Part shown: in pieces, positions 24,033 to 37,900 of the stretch
How positions within the stretch are numbered: position 1 is the first letter of the stretch
Layout of the letters: every line of letters begins with the position of its first letter
Source of the DNA: Rostratula benghalensis
Lineage: Eukaryota; Chordata; Aves; Charadriiformes; Rostratulidae
NCBI GenBank assembly: GCA_013399305.1
Contig: VXAI01000135.1
Span: forward strand, 2,175,651-2,239,650
DNA length: 64,000 bases
Direction of reading: 5' to 3'
Made by a program: the position numbers and the translations under genes
Notes under the pieces: model-generated
Database searches by the model: none
What the model was told of the DNA's origin: nothing
Seen by the model: only the letters and a program-made list of their open reading frames with translations

Positions 24033-26979
24033 CAGACGTTACACACCAACATTTGGAGAGCTCTCTGCACTTCCACGGAGAGAGATGGGCACTGAGGCCA
24101 AAGCATTTCTTGTCCTAGAACTTTGACAGACTGGGCAGATGAAATTGTTTGTCCCAGGCATATCTAAGAAACGAGCAAACGGGACATCAGGCTTGTGACT
24201 GGGGAAGAGCAAACAAAACCTGTCCTCTATTCACGAGCGGTACCAGCGGGGTCACCTGCTGTGTGACAGCAGCCTGTGGGGCTCGTGAACAGGCTGCAGA
24301 GGGGAGAACAACCCGAGAGGGGGAGAGAGAGGGAATGGGATAAAACATAACAAGCCTTTGCCAGCGTCAGGTAACGTCACAGTGTTATTTCGGAGACCAT
24401 CAATTCTCCCAGCCGGGGAAAGCGAGGTGGATCTCCCAGTCTTGAGTAAGAGTCTGAGAGCTGCCACAGGGGCAATCACTGAAGATGTTTCTTGCTGGTT
24501 ACGATTCTGCTGGCTAAAGACAAAAACATGGAGTATCAATGGGAAAAATATCAGCTTGGAGGAAAGGTGATGGTGGTGCTTCCCAGGTACCTTCAGTTAG
24601 TCTTAAAGCTGCTTTAATGTGTTCATTAATGTCCTCAACTCACAGCTTGGGGCACCTTCATGCCCGTCGCTGGTGACATTTAGAGGGCACTGTTGGTAAA
24701 GGAGGGCGAGGAGCTGCTGTGCAAAGGGCTGGGTGACCTCGAGGAGTGGAGTAACCCACATGGAATGAAACTGGAGCAAGGAGAGAGGAGGAAAACTGAG
24801 CCCTGTGACTGGGAACTGGTGCTGGAACGTCATGGGTAGCGTAACGAGGGGACAGGAAAATGGGGTGGGCACAGAGTGTCCCTTACACAGGAGCAGACAA
24901 GGGAAAGCAGCTCTTTTATTCTTGGGAAATGAAGATTAAGGGGGGAAAACAGCAAAAAGAACCTTTTTTTTTTTTTTTTCACTAGTACAGCTTGTCAGCT
25001 GTTACCAGTCAGTAAAGCCCAGACATACTGGGGAGTCCCTGTGTCTGAAGCAGGGCAGCTCCCCCCCAGCCTGCCTTTGCACCGGGCAGTCCCTGCAGGG
25101 CCAGCAGTGACCCTGGCCGGGGCAGAGACAGCCCTAATCCAGCCCCTCTTATACAAAAGGGGGGAGCTGCAGGGATGGGGAAGGGACATGGAGGTCACTC
25201 CGAGTGGGAGGCTGCAGAACCAAGAGCTGTTTGTCCACGAAGCCTCCGAAGAGAAGAGCCGGAGGGTGCTGACAGAAGAGCTGACTGTGGGATCTGCTGT
25301 AAGGCCCGTTCCAGATCTGCTGTCACAAAGGGGTATGACAGCTGGCTGTAAAGCCACCCGGCTGTACAGGTGTGCAGAGCCTATGGCAGGCTCAGGTGTC
25401 CCCAGCGAGGGGACCGAGCCGGGGCAAAGGGCCTGCAGCCTGCATCGCCCAGAGCCGACTCCTGGTGACTGCTGGAGCCTGCTGGCTTGGGTTTGCTCGG
25501 CCAACTGCCCTTCGCCTTTGCTCACAGAGAGCAGCAGATAAAAGCTGGCCTTGTCTGCACTCTTTTTGGTGACTGAGACCCCGGCACAGGCTGATTCACC
25601 AGGGCTCTGTACACACAGCAGAGTTAACTGGTGTGGATCCACCCCAGCGGGGTCCCTGGAGCTATACTGGGTTTTACCAGAGTGTTCTCAGCCAGCCACT
25701 CCATTTCCTTATGTAAAGGAGCTCGTTGGATTGCTCAGTGACCTTAAATTGGTGATAAAAGACAAGCCTCTCCCCATTTCATGAGCTGGGGACGTATTTA
25801 TTGTGCAAGTGTCTGCTGGGGAGGCAGGAAAGTTGTCCCTGAGCCATGGGGATGCATTCGTTCCATCTCCCCGGCCCCCAGGTGTGTTCTGGCTGCAGCA
25901 GCGTGCATCCTCCTGCGAGTCCCTGGGTACCACTGCCCCTGCCTCAGCGGCCTCTGGTTTCCTGAATCTTGCCTGAGGTGGTAAATAGGTGAGCTCTGCA
26001 GATAAACGGGCAGCAGCAGCAGCCACAAGAAGCCCTGCGCCGTGTAGGAGGTGCACTTCTGGGTTAGGGACAGCAGATGGTACTGATGCTTCTCCAGCAG
26101 CAGCGTCGGGCTGCTGGGTTTGAAAGGCCAAGAGAGGCTTAGATCTGAATCCACTAAAAATCATACAAGCCAGGGGCTGTAGAATATCATCTCCCTCCAC
26201 ATCAGAGGGTGTTTAGCAGCCCAGTCACGGCCACGTGTCAGTCTGTTGAGCTCTGCTGAGTTCTCAGCTGAAAAACGACAGAATAGGAGAGTGGCAGGAA
26301 GCAGAGCGGTTGTTAGGAGACTTTGTGAATTTTAAATCCATTTTCAGGAGTTCATAAAAAATTCTCTCTGGCCTGCACTGAGGAAGCACTCTGAAAAAAT
26401 TACTGCAAAGATATGAAAAGTCAAGGTGGAAAACTTCTGAGCTACAGCAGCGCAGATTTTTAGTCCTTATTTTAACCTTTTTTACCCTACTGACGTTTTT
26501 GTTCCGTGTCCTAATTATCTCTGAAGGAAATCCTGGTCTTTCCTCCCTTTGCGGGTAGGATCCTGCGAATGTCCTGAAGTCACACTGTGTCATTGCAGCG
26601 GGGAGTGTTCCTGTTGTCCTGATGCCTGTGATGGGCACAGCCTGGGGTGACGGGGAGCAGCTCACCTGGGCCACTTTCCGTGGTGCCTGGCACACCCTCA
26701 CCCAGGGCTGGAGAGGAGCTGAAAGGGAATTGTCCCTCGGTGGGGGTCACCCGTGCCCATCGCTGTCCTTACTGGATTGCAGCCATTGGGGTACTGTCTC
26801 TCCATACCCTCAGGTCCATCACACACTTGCTCACCAGTACGAACCACCAGACTCCGCCGCTTCTCCAGTGAGGAGGGGAACAGGATTTCAGATGAAGGCT
26901 GCGTTGCCACCCGCCAGTGAAATTCATGGACAGTATAAACAGAAATGGAGGAAGATCTTAAAGAACAGGTTTGGTTTTA
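24033..26979. other. Non-coding stretch
   Basis: No supported gene. A T-run of about 16 lies at 24964-24979. A 166-codon plus-strand frame at 25041-25541 and a 215-codon minus frame over the same bases are both open because of composition; neither shows a domain. Confidence 0.55.
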
Positions 26980-27388
26980 GCCAGGAGTGGTTTGACTCTG
27001 ACAAGGAAAGGCTGAGAGACTTGGGTCTGTTCAGTCTGGAGAAGAGAAGGCTGAAGGGGGATCTGATCAACCCCTGGAAATACTTCAAGGGGGGGTGCCA
27101 GGAGGATGGGGACAGGCTTTTTTCAGGGGTGCCCAGGGACAGGACAAGAGGGAATGGGCACAAACTGGAACTTAAGCAGTTCTATCTCAACATGAGGAGG
27201 AACTTCTTCACTCTGAAGGTGGCAGAGTCCTGGCAGAGGCTGCCCAGAGAGGTGGTGGAGTCTCCTTTTCTGGAGACATTCAAACCCCACCTGGACACCT
27301 TCCTGTGGGACCTGCTCAGCAGGGGGTTGGAGGAGATTGATCTCCAGAGGTCCCTTCCAACCCCAGATCCTTCTGTGATTCTGTGACT
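26980..27388 (+). mobile_element. CR1 LINE 3' fragment with ORF2 C-terminal fossil
   Basis: This is the longest CR1 copy here, about 410 bases. It begins near AAAGGCTGAGAGACTTGGG and ends in CCAGATCCTTCTGTGATTCTGTG. Its plus-strand frame still reads the C-terminal tail of the CR1 ORF2 protein: [16 protein letters not shown], then [12 protein letters not shown], then [16 protein letters not shown]. The reverse transcriptase and endonuclease domains are absent, so the copy is dead. The surrounding 254-codon frame (26622-27386) is a fusion of unique sequence with this fossil and is not a gene. Confidence 0.92.
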
Positions 27389-28599
27389 GTAACTGTCCCA
27401 GCCTTTGGGGAATGGCTTATATCAGATTGTCTCTTCTAGCTTGGTTTATCAGTTTTATAGTAACTTTCAGCGATTCATTAAAATGTCTGAGAAATTAAGG
27501 CTGTGCTTCTCTTTACTGTGGTGGCGATAGGAACAGAAAGCCTGTTTTGTTTCTCTCTCTGCTGCAGGCTCACACAGCTTGGCTCGGTGCAAAGGTGTAG
27601 GATTTATGGTCACAGTAATTGGGAAGGTTTGGTAGAAGCCAGTTCACCGACGCCATTGACTGGTGTGTGTGGTGTTGTACTGCCCTTGACCTTAGCATCA
27701 CTGAGCACCTCTAGCACCGGTTCCTTGCTGTTTCTTACCCCAGGTACCTGTTGCTAAAAGTGTCAGTGGTGAAAATCAAAGCCAGCAGCCTGTGGGGATC
27801 CCAGTGACACCGGTGAAGGGTCCCTGCAGGCTGCAGGAGGGCAGAGCCTGGGCTTGCCTGGTCTCACCAAGCACCCCTGAAATCCCCGCCAGGGACTCAC
27901 CCTCCTCCGAGGCTGGACAGCTGGGGCTGTGCACCCCCACCTCCACACCCCCTGTGCCTGCACACACACAGCTGCAGAAGGCAGTTCCCTGAAATCAGTT
28001 CTGAAACATTTTTGAGGCTGGGACTCGTCTTCAAGGAGTTTTGCTTCATCCTAGAACAGTCAAAGTTAATAAACTTGTGTCTGAGAACACACACCAGCTT
28101 TCCGTTTAGGAGTATCTCTCAGAAGCAAATGCACTGCGTTAGGAATTCAGGGGTTCTTGTCCCAGATAGCTGTGAAATAAATAATGTAAATGTTCTCACT
28201 TCCAGACAGGCAAAGCATATTCAAGAAATGGTTAAACATCCCCGGGAGAGAGCCAGCAATCAACACTTTTTTTACTAGTTTTGTTTTGCATTCTTTTCTG
28301 ACTGGTGTGTTCATGACCAGCTGTTTTTAGAGCTAGTAAAAATTCTCCAGCTCACATTAGGAAGGGTTTCAGTTACATGATCTGTAGCTGCAGTTGTTAG
28401 AAGGCTTGGCATGGCATTTCAAAATGAGAAAACTGTTTCTGTTGAGTAAAGCACCGAAGCTCTGAAATAATATTTCCCTGGACTTACAGAACATGGTTTT
28501 GTACTTTGCTCTGAGTGACCAGTGACAGGCAGGCAGTTTCCAAGCGCTGCTCAAAGTGATGCCTCTTGAGTCTGTGTGAACATTAGAAACTGCAGTGCC
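27389..28599. other. Spacer between two CR1 copies
   Basis: About 1.2 kb of unique sequence with no gene or RNA recognised. Confidence 0.55.
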
Positions 28600-28934
28600 C
28601 TGTAAGGGCAGGGGGGATCCAATCAACCCCTGGAAATACTTCAAGGGGGGGTGTCAGGAGGAAGGGGCCAGGCTTTTTTCAGGGGTGCCCAGGGACAGGA
28701 CAAGAGGGAATGGGCACAAACTGGAACATAAGAAGTTCCATCTCAACCTGAGGAGGAACTTCTTCACTCTGAGAGTGGCAGAGGCTGCCCAGAGAGGTGG
28801 TGGAGTCTCCTTCTCTGGAGACATTCAACCCCCTCCTGGACGCCTTCCTGTGGGACCTGCTGTGGCAGGGGTTTGGAGGAGATGATCTCCAGAGGTCCCT
28901 TCCAACCCCAGATCATTCTGTCATTCTGTGACTT
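28600..28934 (+). mobile_element. CR1 LINE 3' fragment
   Basis: Begins near GGGGGGATCCAATCAACCCC and ends in CCAGATCATTCTGTCATTCTGTG. It is very similar to the copy at 26980-27388 over the shared part, so both belong to the same subfamily. Same plus orientation, about 1.6 kb apart. 5'-truncated and dead. Confidence 0.92.
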
Positions 28935-31900
28935 GTCCCCAGCCAACCCTGACCAGGAGTTCTTCATCCACACCGACCTTCTGGCTCATCCCACCCAGGA
29001 GGTGTCCCCACAGTGGTGGTACGTGCAGCAAACTGTACTACTCTGGTCACCTGGAACGGGGGTGCAAAGTTTAGTCAGATCTCAGCAGGATTTACTCCTC
29101 ACTGTGCACGGCCTAATCATGTCTGGTTATTTTCTGGGCAGAAATTACCAACCTTGGGTACCATCAGGCCCTGCCAGGCGGCTTCTGCAAACCTCAGTTG
29201 CTATTAGAGACATGAGCACAATAAGGAGTGTGTTTGGACCACGCTGATAGAGAAACTGGGGCTTATAATGGTGCAGCGGCTTGTTGTGCTCTGAGATTGC
29301 TCCAGACTCCAGCGGGAAAATAAACGCCGAGAGTTAAAGGACTGTATGAAATTCAGAACGGCTCCAGGAGAAGCTAGCCTGCCATTCTCAGAGCAGCAGA
29401 GCTAGTGGAGTATGGATGGATGCTGGGATCTACCACCGAGATTCATCAGGGACGATCCTTTCAGCGTTTCTGAAAGAAGGTGGAGGGCACAGAGGGGGGA
29501 AACCCCGGTCCCACTCCTTCCCCTGCTGCCTGGGAGAGCCCCCTTCCATGTGGGTGTCTCTGCAGGAGAGGGGAAAAGCTCTGTCCTCCTCTCCCTCCTT
29601 GAACCCGGCCATCTGGACGAGGGGTTTAAGTTGAGGCAGAAGTGGCTGTTGCTGTACATAGCACTGGACAGGGGATGCAAAATCCATGTGGAAACCAAAC
29701 GTTTGGCTTCACATTGCCCTCACCGTGCTCTGCTCTTAGCCCACAGTGCAACTAAAAGGATCAGGGAAGTCAATTATCAGTGGGGCTGCTGCTTGAGATT
29801 TTGTTGTGGTTCTGTAATGAGAAATACAGTGTGTTCCTGCTATTTTTGAACCGAGAGTCAAGTGGGTGTCACTCACATTTGTCCTGGTGCCACCCGTCAG
29901 CGTAAATAGGCTGGAGTGGAACTGGGGGGGAACTGGGGGGACTGATTCAGTCCCACGGCCCTGACTGCGGGGCTGGGAGTGGGACAGCAGGGGGACAGGA
30001 GGGCTCCCTGACAGCTGCCTCTGTCCTGCCATCCACAGTGGTAACAATTACTCTTACACTTAATTACTGCACTGAGCCTGCAGCACCCGCTAGGATGGGA
30101 GACGTTAAGAAGCAGAATGCGTTTTAAATTTAGAAAATCCCCTTGAGAAATATCCTTATTTCACACTTATTATTAGCAAAGCCGGCTTTGGAGAGAAAAT
30201 CTTTGCCTCCATGGCTGGAACCAGTGTCTTTGGCAAGAAGCAAGTGCACAGAAATCTCTCGTGTGGGGACACTGACGTTGTGTCTGCTCCGAAAACCCAG
30301 TGGCTGCTGAGTCACCTCCCGCGTCATTTTTAAAGGTTATCGATGCCGGGGCACTGCGTGCTGAACCGATGGGCCTTTTTGTCTTCTTTCATCTTCCTCT
30401 CAGCCTGAAAGCAAATACCTGTCTGATCCTGCCCCTCCTAAACTCGGTGACTGAAGCCCTTGCTTGCTGCAGCGGCGGGGGATTTAATGTCACAGACTTA
30501 AATAACTGGAGTAAGTGACCCGTGGTGACACAAGGCACGCGTCCAACAGGCGGGAGGTCACCTTCTTCTCAAGGTGTGAACGAAGGTGCCTATGAAAAGG
30601 GCTGCACCAGTTCTCCCAGTGTCACCCACGTCGCAAGACACGTGCGGAGCGAGCAGGGCTTGGCAGGGGAGGGCTGGGGCAGAAAATGAGAATTATTGTG
30701 AATGCAGCGCAGCTCCCGGCCTTGGCTGGAGCTGCCGGGGACCTGCAGTTCCTGTTGCACTGATTCTGAGCTGGGACTGTCGGTCTCCTGTCTTCACAGT
30801 GCACCTTGTGCTTTGAAAATGTGGGTCCTTGTTTTCCTGCCTAATTGGGAGCAGAACGCGTTTGAAAACGTATTCGCTTTCCCTCCAGGGAGGGTACCGT
30901 ACCAAAACACAGTGTATGCTTTGGCTTAATTTAATAAGTCATAATCTCCTCTCATATTTTATTACGTTGTAGCGCGAGGTGATTTTTTCCAGAGATGACT
31001 CAAAATAATACAAAAGAAACAAGCTTGTCCTGTGAACAAAACATGAGTTATAGCCGATAAAATCAAGACAGTTTGAAGGCTTGCCAGCACAAAGAATGAA
31101 CTCCCTCAGATTCCTGACTTACAGAGTAATGTTAGCAATCCCAAATTTCCCTGGTAATTTTGAAGTTTAGAGGAACCTTAAGGACACTCTGAGGAAATCA
31201 ATAGAAACCAAAAAATTCCTCTGAACGGAGAAAAGACTCGCTGCGAAATGAGGAAAAGAATAAGGTGATTTCTGGTGTTTTGATGAAGACCCACAGCTTG
31301 CAGTGCTCTTGGACACTCTTATCCTGAGCCTTCTGGCTGTGGCTGTTGTTCTGCTCCTTGGGAACAGCCATCTCCAGAAGGTCTGTGATGCCAGGGGTGG
31401 AAATGTCTCATCAGGAGGACGGGGGTTCTCCCGGTTCCTGGGGTTCCTTGCACGGGGACGCTGTGCTGGGGCTCCGTAGGCTGGGTTACCCCACGGCTCC
31501 TCCCCAGGTCACAGAGTGAGCTCTGCCTTTCCATGCTGCTCCTGGGTGGACACAGCGCTCTGCACACACCAGCTCTCAGAGCTCCACTCCGTGTCTCACA
31601 GGGTTTGGGGCTCTGGTGGTGCCGGGGTTCATCCGAATGCTGGAGAGCATCTTTCTGCAAAAAGGAAGTGGGGCTGATCCAAAGAATGAATATATTGAGT
31701 TTTTCAGTGTACTGAACTCGTGGTTAAGGATCCCCATAAATTCCTAAAACTTCATCCTGTAAAAGCCTGCTGCAGAGTCTCTCTTTGTCCCCACCAGTTT
31801 CTCTGCAGCAGAATGCAAGATATCAACTGACTGGGGTGGAGACCATGTCTCGGGAGCTGAAATCAGCCCCAGGTCAGTAAAGAATCAAAGAATGCATGGA

Positions 31901-34900
31901 AACACTTTTACATAAATCTGTGCTTAAAGGTTTAGGGTGTGGGTAGAGTGGTGCCTACAGGGAAACTCGTCCCTTGCTCAGCAGGTCTAGGTGTGAAGGA
32001 GAGGTATAAAGCACGAGGTTCCCAGTGAAGTGCTGCAGGGTGTTCTCAGGGACTTTCTCACACCAGAACTTTTCCCAGTGCAGGTGACAGATGGGCTCGG
32101 GATTTTTAGAATGACAAATAATGCAAAAGGCTGCTCTTACACCATGGCAGAGCATCCCTTTTTCTAGGTGCCTCCCTCACTCTAGAGGGTTCAGGTGTGC
32201 ACTGACTGCACCCCGGTGCCTTCTCCCTGGGGGAGGGATTTGGGCCTCCCCAAAATGGTAATTCCCATGCCACTGGCAATATTTAAAAATGTCTGAAGAT
32301 CATATTCCAGACTTCCCTTGTCGCCTTGGGCAAGCTGCTTAACCTCTCTGTAGCTGCCAGGGAGGGAGAAATGTCTGTGATATCCCTGCTGTGCAGCTGA
32401 GCTCGGGCAGGTGAGCAGGGGGTGCTCCGAACTGCGGGGTGCAGAGGGCAATGAGGCTGCAAAATTTTATCAGTCCTAGGGTAAGTGTTACCTAACAGTG
32501 CCCCTTCATTCTGAATGTGCTGTTCTCCTGCTTCCTGCAGCGCTCTCCAAAAGACCATCCACACCAGGACGGGCTCCCCGTGCTCGGGGGAAGGCCCAGC
32601 TTCATCCAGATTTTGCCATCACCTTACGTGGGGCCAGGATTTCACTTCACGGTGGATCTTAAACCTGTGTAAATCAGGGCGAGATCAGGGCTTGGTCCCA
32701 CTGCGAAAATGGGAGTTGTCCCTGATTTTTATAAACACTGCAGAACCAGTTATATGGCAAAAAATACATTTTAAAAGGAGAAAAAAACGTAACTATGGTT
32801 TTCAAACAAATAAATACCGCTGGCATTAAATATACTTTAGTCTTATGAATAATTGGGAAAGATTATTTCAGTGGAAATATTAATATTAATCAAGGTTCAG
32901 AAATATTCCAGGGTCAATGACACTCATTGCAACTGCAGTCTGAAATCAGTGTGTGCTTTCCAAACTCTTCAGAGGACTGCTCCCTGCTCCAAAGAATTTA
33001 AAGCCTGGGATGGGGAGAGAGAAATCTCTGAAACAAAGAAAATAGCCTCTCTGTTTTTCAGGCCCTGAGATTGGAACTGGTTGAGGTTGATGGCTGCCTG
33101 CTAATGACTCTCTTATCCTCCAGGACTGTGTTAAAAATGAAGACTGTGGCACAAATGAGACTGAGAGTGTACAAAAGCAGAGATGAGGGATGGGTTCCCC
33201 ACTGCCACATTTTCAGCCTGAGAAGTGCAGAGCTACGATCTGGGGCAGGGTTTCCAGCTCTGTGGGTGTAATAGAGGCTATTTTAACTGCGTGCATCGTG
33301 CTGGAAGGCTGGGGGATTGGATGCTTTCTGGTTCAGGGTCTGCTGCTCCAAGCATTTCCTGCTGTATTTGCTGCACACATGCCGTGATGTCTCACAGGGC
33401 TGTGGTGCCAGGATTCACAGGATTTGGGCCAAAACAGGATCTGAGATTAGCCCCTGAACCGGTACCAACTGTGTGCAGAGGGAGGGTATTGAAACTACTC
33501 CAGTTACTGCCTTCTACCAGTGCCCTGACCTCACTCACAGCTTCCCCTTCAGCCTCTTCCTGCGACACATAGGTCTAGGGAATGACTTTTTGACATCGTA
33601 CTCACCCTGTCTGGCTCACTAACAGTTCGTGTTGGCGAGCCATTTTCTGCCAAGGAAGAGAGCCACCCTCTCATGGAGCAGCTCCCTATCAGCCTGGCAC
33701 CTGGTGACCTCCTCAGCATTTGGTGTGCTGCAGGCAGTGCTGCTGCCGAAATCAATAGCTGAGGTGATGGACTGTCGATGGGAGGGTCTGGGCTGGCTGA
33801 GAGATGAAGTTGGGGACTGAAATGCTTTCAGCAGAGTTCAGAGCTGTCCCTTCAGACAGGAGATTTTCTGCAGACTAGAGATTTTAGGTGTCCTCATATG
33901 AACTCTGATGTAGCCGACTCACCCCAAAATCACTCTTTTCATCCTATAACCACGGGGCTCAAAGCTCTCGCTGTGACTGAACTCCCAGGAGGACCTGGAG
34001 GAGCTGCCTTTTGTGATTCCAGGGTTGTGTTCTCCATTAGGTGAGACGTTGGCTCCCTACAGTACAGACCAGTGCAGCTACTGGTTCCTTCCACAGCAGG
34101 TCTCCCTGGGGTGGCAGGGAAGAGCAGGGGCTCAGAGCCACCCTGGCTTGTCCTACCAGAGCCACCACAACCCTTTGCTCTCCTGGCCAAACCTTCCCAA
34201 CGCCTGTGTGGCACTTTCCCCCTCTGGGTGTTCAGACAGGAATGAGCACTCCCAGCCCAGCAAACCCCCCGTGTTAATCTCCTCCACCATCAGAGGGGCA
34301 AAGCAAACTTGGAGCACTTTAGCAGCTGGGCATCGTGACCTCTCTGCTTCGTGCCAAAGCCACCAAGCTCTGACAAGCTCACAGGTTCATTCCTCCCTGC
34401 GGTTAACGGGCTGTATCTGGCAGCATGACTGGGGTCAGCTCCACAAGCTCCAGCTCCAGACCTGGCTAAAGCCTTGGTGATCCCCTCAGAAGGACAGCAT
34501 CCTTTTTCAAAACCAATAAGACACCACATTCTGTGCACCATTAATGCAGTCTTCCACTGAGTTATTCTTCACTAACACCAGCAAAGATTTCTGAGATGTT
34601 TTCATGGGATAGTATTTTGGGGTGGAGGTGTTTTTTGTAAATCATACTAATTGATCAATAGTTTTTCCATGGCACAGTGAGGATCAAAGCTAGAACTGTG
34701 TCTGCATCTGCTTATCCGTGCTGCTTTTGTAGTGGAAAACAGTATAACTGGTTGCACAATACATCTACAGGATAACTAAGGCTTTGCCTGTGTGGGAAAA
34801 GTACAGAGGATTAAACTGATGCATAAATTTAAGGTTGGGTGAAAATTTATGTGGACATTCTTCTTCTGCTGTAAGAGAGGATTGCCTGAGTTTAGCTTAA

Positions 34901-37900
34901 AATGAAGCTCGAAGAGACATCATCTCTGGGTATTTTTCTACCTTGCAAAAAATACTAACCATTTAATTAACTGTGTTTTCTCTGTTTAGTGTGCCAAAAT
35001 TCTGACCTGCTGTGTGGGCCACAGGAGGTGTTCTTGGGTAAGTGCTCCAAAAAGCTTCCTTTTCCTGTGCGGGACATTTTTTGCCAGGTGATTCAGGTCA
35101 GCTACTGTGATAAGGCAGGATCAGATATCCATCTCTGAATCCAATTGTACTGAAAAATAAGGGGTTATTGTCTCCAGTCTCTCCTCCTCTCCCGGTTGTT
35201 TGTCAGCCTCCCCCTGGCAGATGCTATCACACTCTCAGCTTGTTTGCAGAGATGGTCAGAAGAGGCTCCTTGACTTCTTCTGACAAAACCCTCCGGGTTA
35301 GCAAAGAGCTGCTACTTAAGGCATTTGAAGGAAACCTGTCTCCTTCTGATTGATAGGGATTGGGAGGCCTTAGAAGATCAGCCCTTAGGAAGCTGTTGTG
35401 TCCCCGCTGCTGCTTTGGTGGTGGCAGGTCTCTGGAGACAGGAACCACTCCTGGACCTGCAGAGACACATCTGCCCAGCACACCAGAGCCTCTGACACCA
35501 GTGCTGGGGGGATGGGCCTCCTGCATCCTGCTACTGAGGTAGCCCCTGGCCACCAGGTAGCCATCCACCAGCTGTGCCTCAGGTTCTGCACCAAGGCATA
35601 GTCACCCTCAAAGCAGGAGCACCGGGAGAGTTAATGGTAGGGTGATGCCTTCCCCTTGGTGCTGAGCTACAGGCCACTGCTGCTACTTCTGCACTTCGTA
35701 AGAACTCACTTTTTATTTTCTTTCTGATATCTTGAGTAAATGAAAAGCCAAAAATCTATGTTCTCAGTGGGAAAGTATACTTCAGTTTGAAGAATGTTGT
35801 TTATTCTGATGACTCACTATCAGGATTATTGCTATGTTAAGTGGCACAGCAAGGAATCCTCCTCTCCGCCCTCATCAGAGGGAGCACACAATTCCCAGGA
35901 ACATGTCAAAATGTTCAGCTGCCCTAAAACCTGCTGTTGGGGTGCCCCTGAAATTCCCTTTGACTTTGTATTGCTGGAGAAGGTGTGTATTCAGTGAAAA
36001 CTCCCATCAGCTTCTCGGAGACCAAGGCAAGTCACACTGGAGTAAGCAGTAGCAGCCCTGACTCCTTATCTCTGTCTTATCCCAACTTCATTTTTGGCCA
36101 AGGGGTGATGTTAGTTGCTACGATGTGGTAAAAAAAAAGTGGTTATTTCATGCTAGGTGGGTGGGTAAGACAAATTGTTGGTGGAACACCCTACGTGTCA
36201 GTGGGAACAGCGGAAGGGAAGAGTCTCCTTCCAGCATGAACCCATCAGGAACACCTTTTCTGCTCCTGAAGACAGCACATAAAGCCACGCTGTGTAATGC
36301 CAGGTGAATCCAAAGCCACAGCTCTGCGGTGTGAAATAGGTGTCAGCGATGCCATCCTGAGGAGTTCCCATCCCCAGCTCCCTCCAGTGCCAGAGCATGG
36401 TCCCTCCAGTGCTCCTCTCCATTGGCAACAAGCCAGAGGAGTAAGAAATACTCGGGGGTGATTTCACTCTTGAGCAGAGCACGTAACCACACCTGAAGTG
36501 TCTGCTGAGGGGGTCCCAGCTGGGCTGCTCCCCAGTGTGGCTGCCAGGCCTCCATCCACCCCCTGGCTCTGCACGCTGTGGGTGTGTGTGATCTGTAACA
36601 GGGTCTGAGCCACGCTGCCAGGGCAATCCCTGGGGGTAGGAGAGCTGCTTATGTGGTGGGAAGAATCAAAAATTGAGCCCTTAAAATGAAAATTAACGAC
36701 TACTCCTGGGTGATGGCAGAGGGTCAGCGTGCAGAGCGAGCGGTTCTGTAATACTGCTACAGCCCAGGAGTCAAAAATCCATTTTCAAGCAAGTACCCTT
36801 CCAGAAAATTCTCACCCTTCAATTTATATTAAGATGCTTTCAGCTCTCCCAAGATGATGTGATGGATGGTGAGAAAAGCAAATTAAACATACTGAGTTTA
36901 AGCTGGTTTACTGCTTAACTGTATCCTCTCCTGGGTTTACTGTTTTTTTTTATTTTAAGCTGCAAAAGGGTTATTACCTTCTTAAAGCTGGGAGCTCCAG
37001 TCTCCAAATCCCTATAACATCACCCAGAAGCAAATGGGACAGTTAACTGACAGGCACTCTCACAACTTACCCACTGGAAGCTCACACAAGCTTCTGACAC
37101 TGAAACCCTGCCTGTGGAAGCACAGAACCCAATCCTGTCATCACCTGGGACAAACCCAGTGTGACCCCAGCAGCTCTGGGTGGAGCCGTGTCCACCACCA
37201 TGGGCCAGCCTTCTCCTTCTCCCATCCAAAGGGCACCTCACCCTCCTGGTGCCAGTCAGAGCTGTCATCGTGTGACAGCTCCTGTGGTTGAAAATCTTCA
37301 AGAGGAAATCTGGAGATAGCAGCAGGAGGGTGGGAGATGGGATTTCCCAGTTCCTTCCTGCAGGGCTGGGTTGGGATTGTGGGAGCATCTCCTGGCAGCC
37401 TCCTGCAAGTAGGTACCATCCACGCTGGTCTCTGCCCTGTACTGCCAGATACCTGCTGGCTGCTGCTGCCTCTGGTGGCTTCTCTGCTTGCCACACAGAG
37501 ACCCAGGAGCTGCTCACGCTGTCCCAAGAGCCATTGGTCAACTGCTCTCCTTCCTTCTCTCCATGGCTGTCTCTGTGGCCACCCTCACCTTTGGGTTTCT
37601 CCTTCCCTGGCAGGATGGGGGCCCAGGCAGGACCTGAGGCCAGGAGGACAGTGTGAGAGCCTGTCCCCATCCTCCTCTCCTTCCTCTGTGCAGTCCAGGC
37701 TGCTCCTCTCTTCTTCCAAGACGTTTCTCCTCGCTCCCTGCCCGGGCCTGCTTTCCCAGGCTGATTTCAGAAGCAGTGGGAGATGCCGACGCGAAGCCAG
37801 GGCTGTAAAAGCAGACTGAAACCTCGCTCAGACTTGGAGCCTGGCCTCGCCTGATCAGCAATAAAATGTTCAAAAGGAAAGAGGAAAAAAGCCATTTCCC

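Noticed and set aside
24603..24872. 89-codon minus frame ending LMNTLKQL
   Set aside because: Looked protein-like at first but has no recognisable motif and no exon borders. A retrocopy was considered, but the nearby T-run lies on the wrong side for its poly-A tail.
25041..25541. 166-codon plus frame and its 215-codon antisense partner
   Set aside because: Both strands are open over the same bases, which points to composition and not coding. No family match by eye.
26622..27386. 254-codon plus-strand frame
   Set aside because: Its second half is a CR1 ORF2 C-terminal fossil and its first half is unique sequence without a domain. It is not a host gene or a working element.
37020..37670. 216-codon minus frame
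   Set aside because: GC-rich composition keeps several frames open here; no domain, splice borders or codon pattern supports it.
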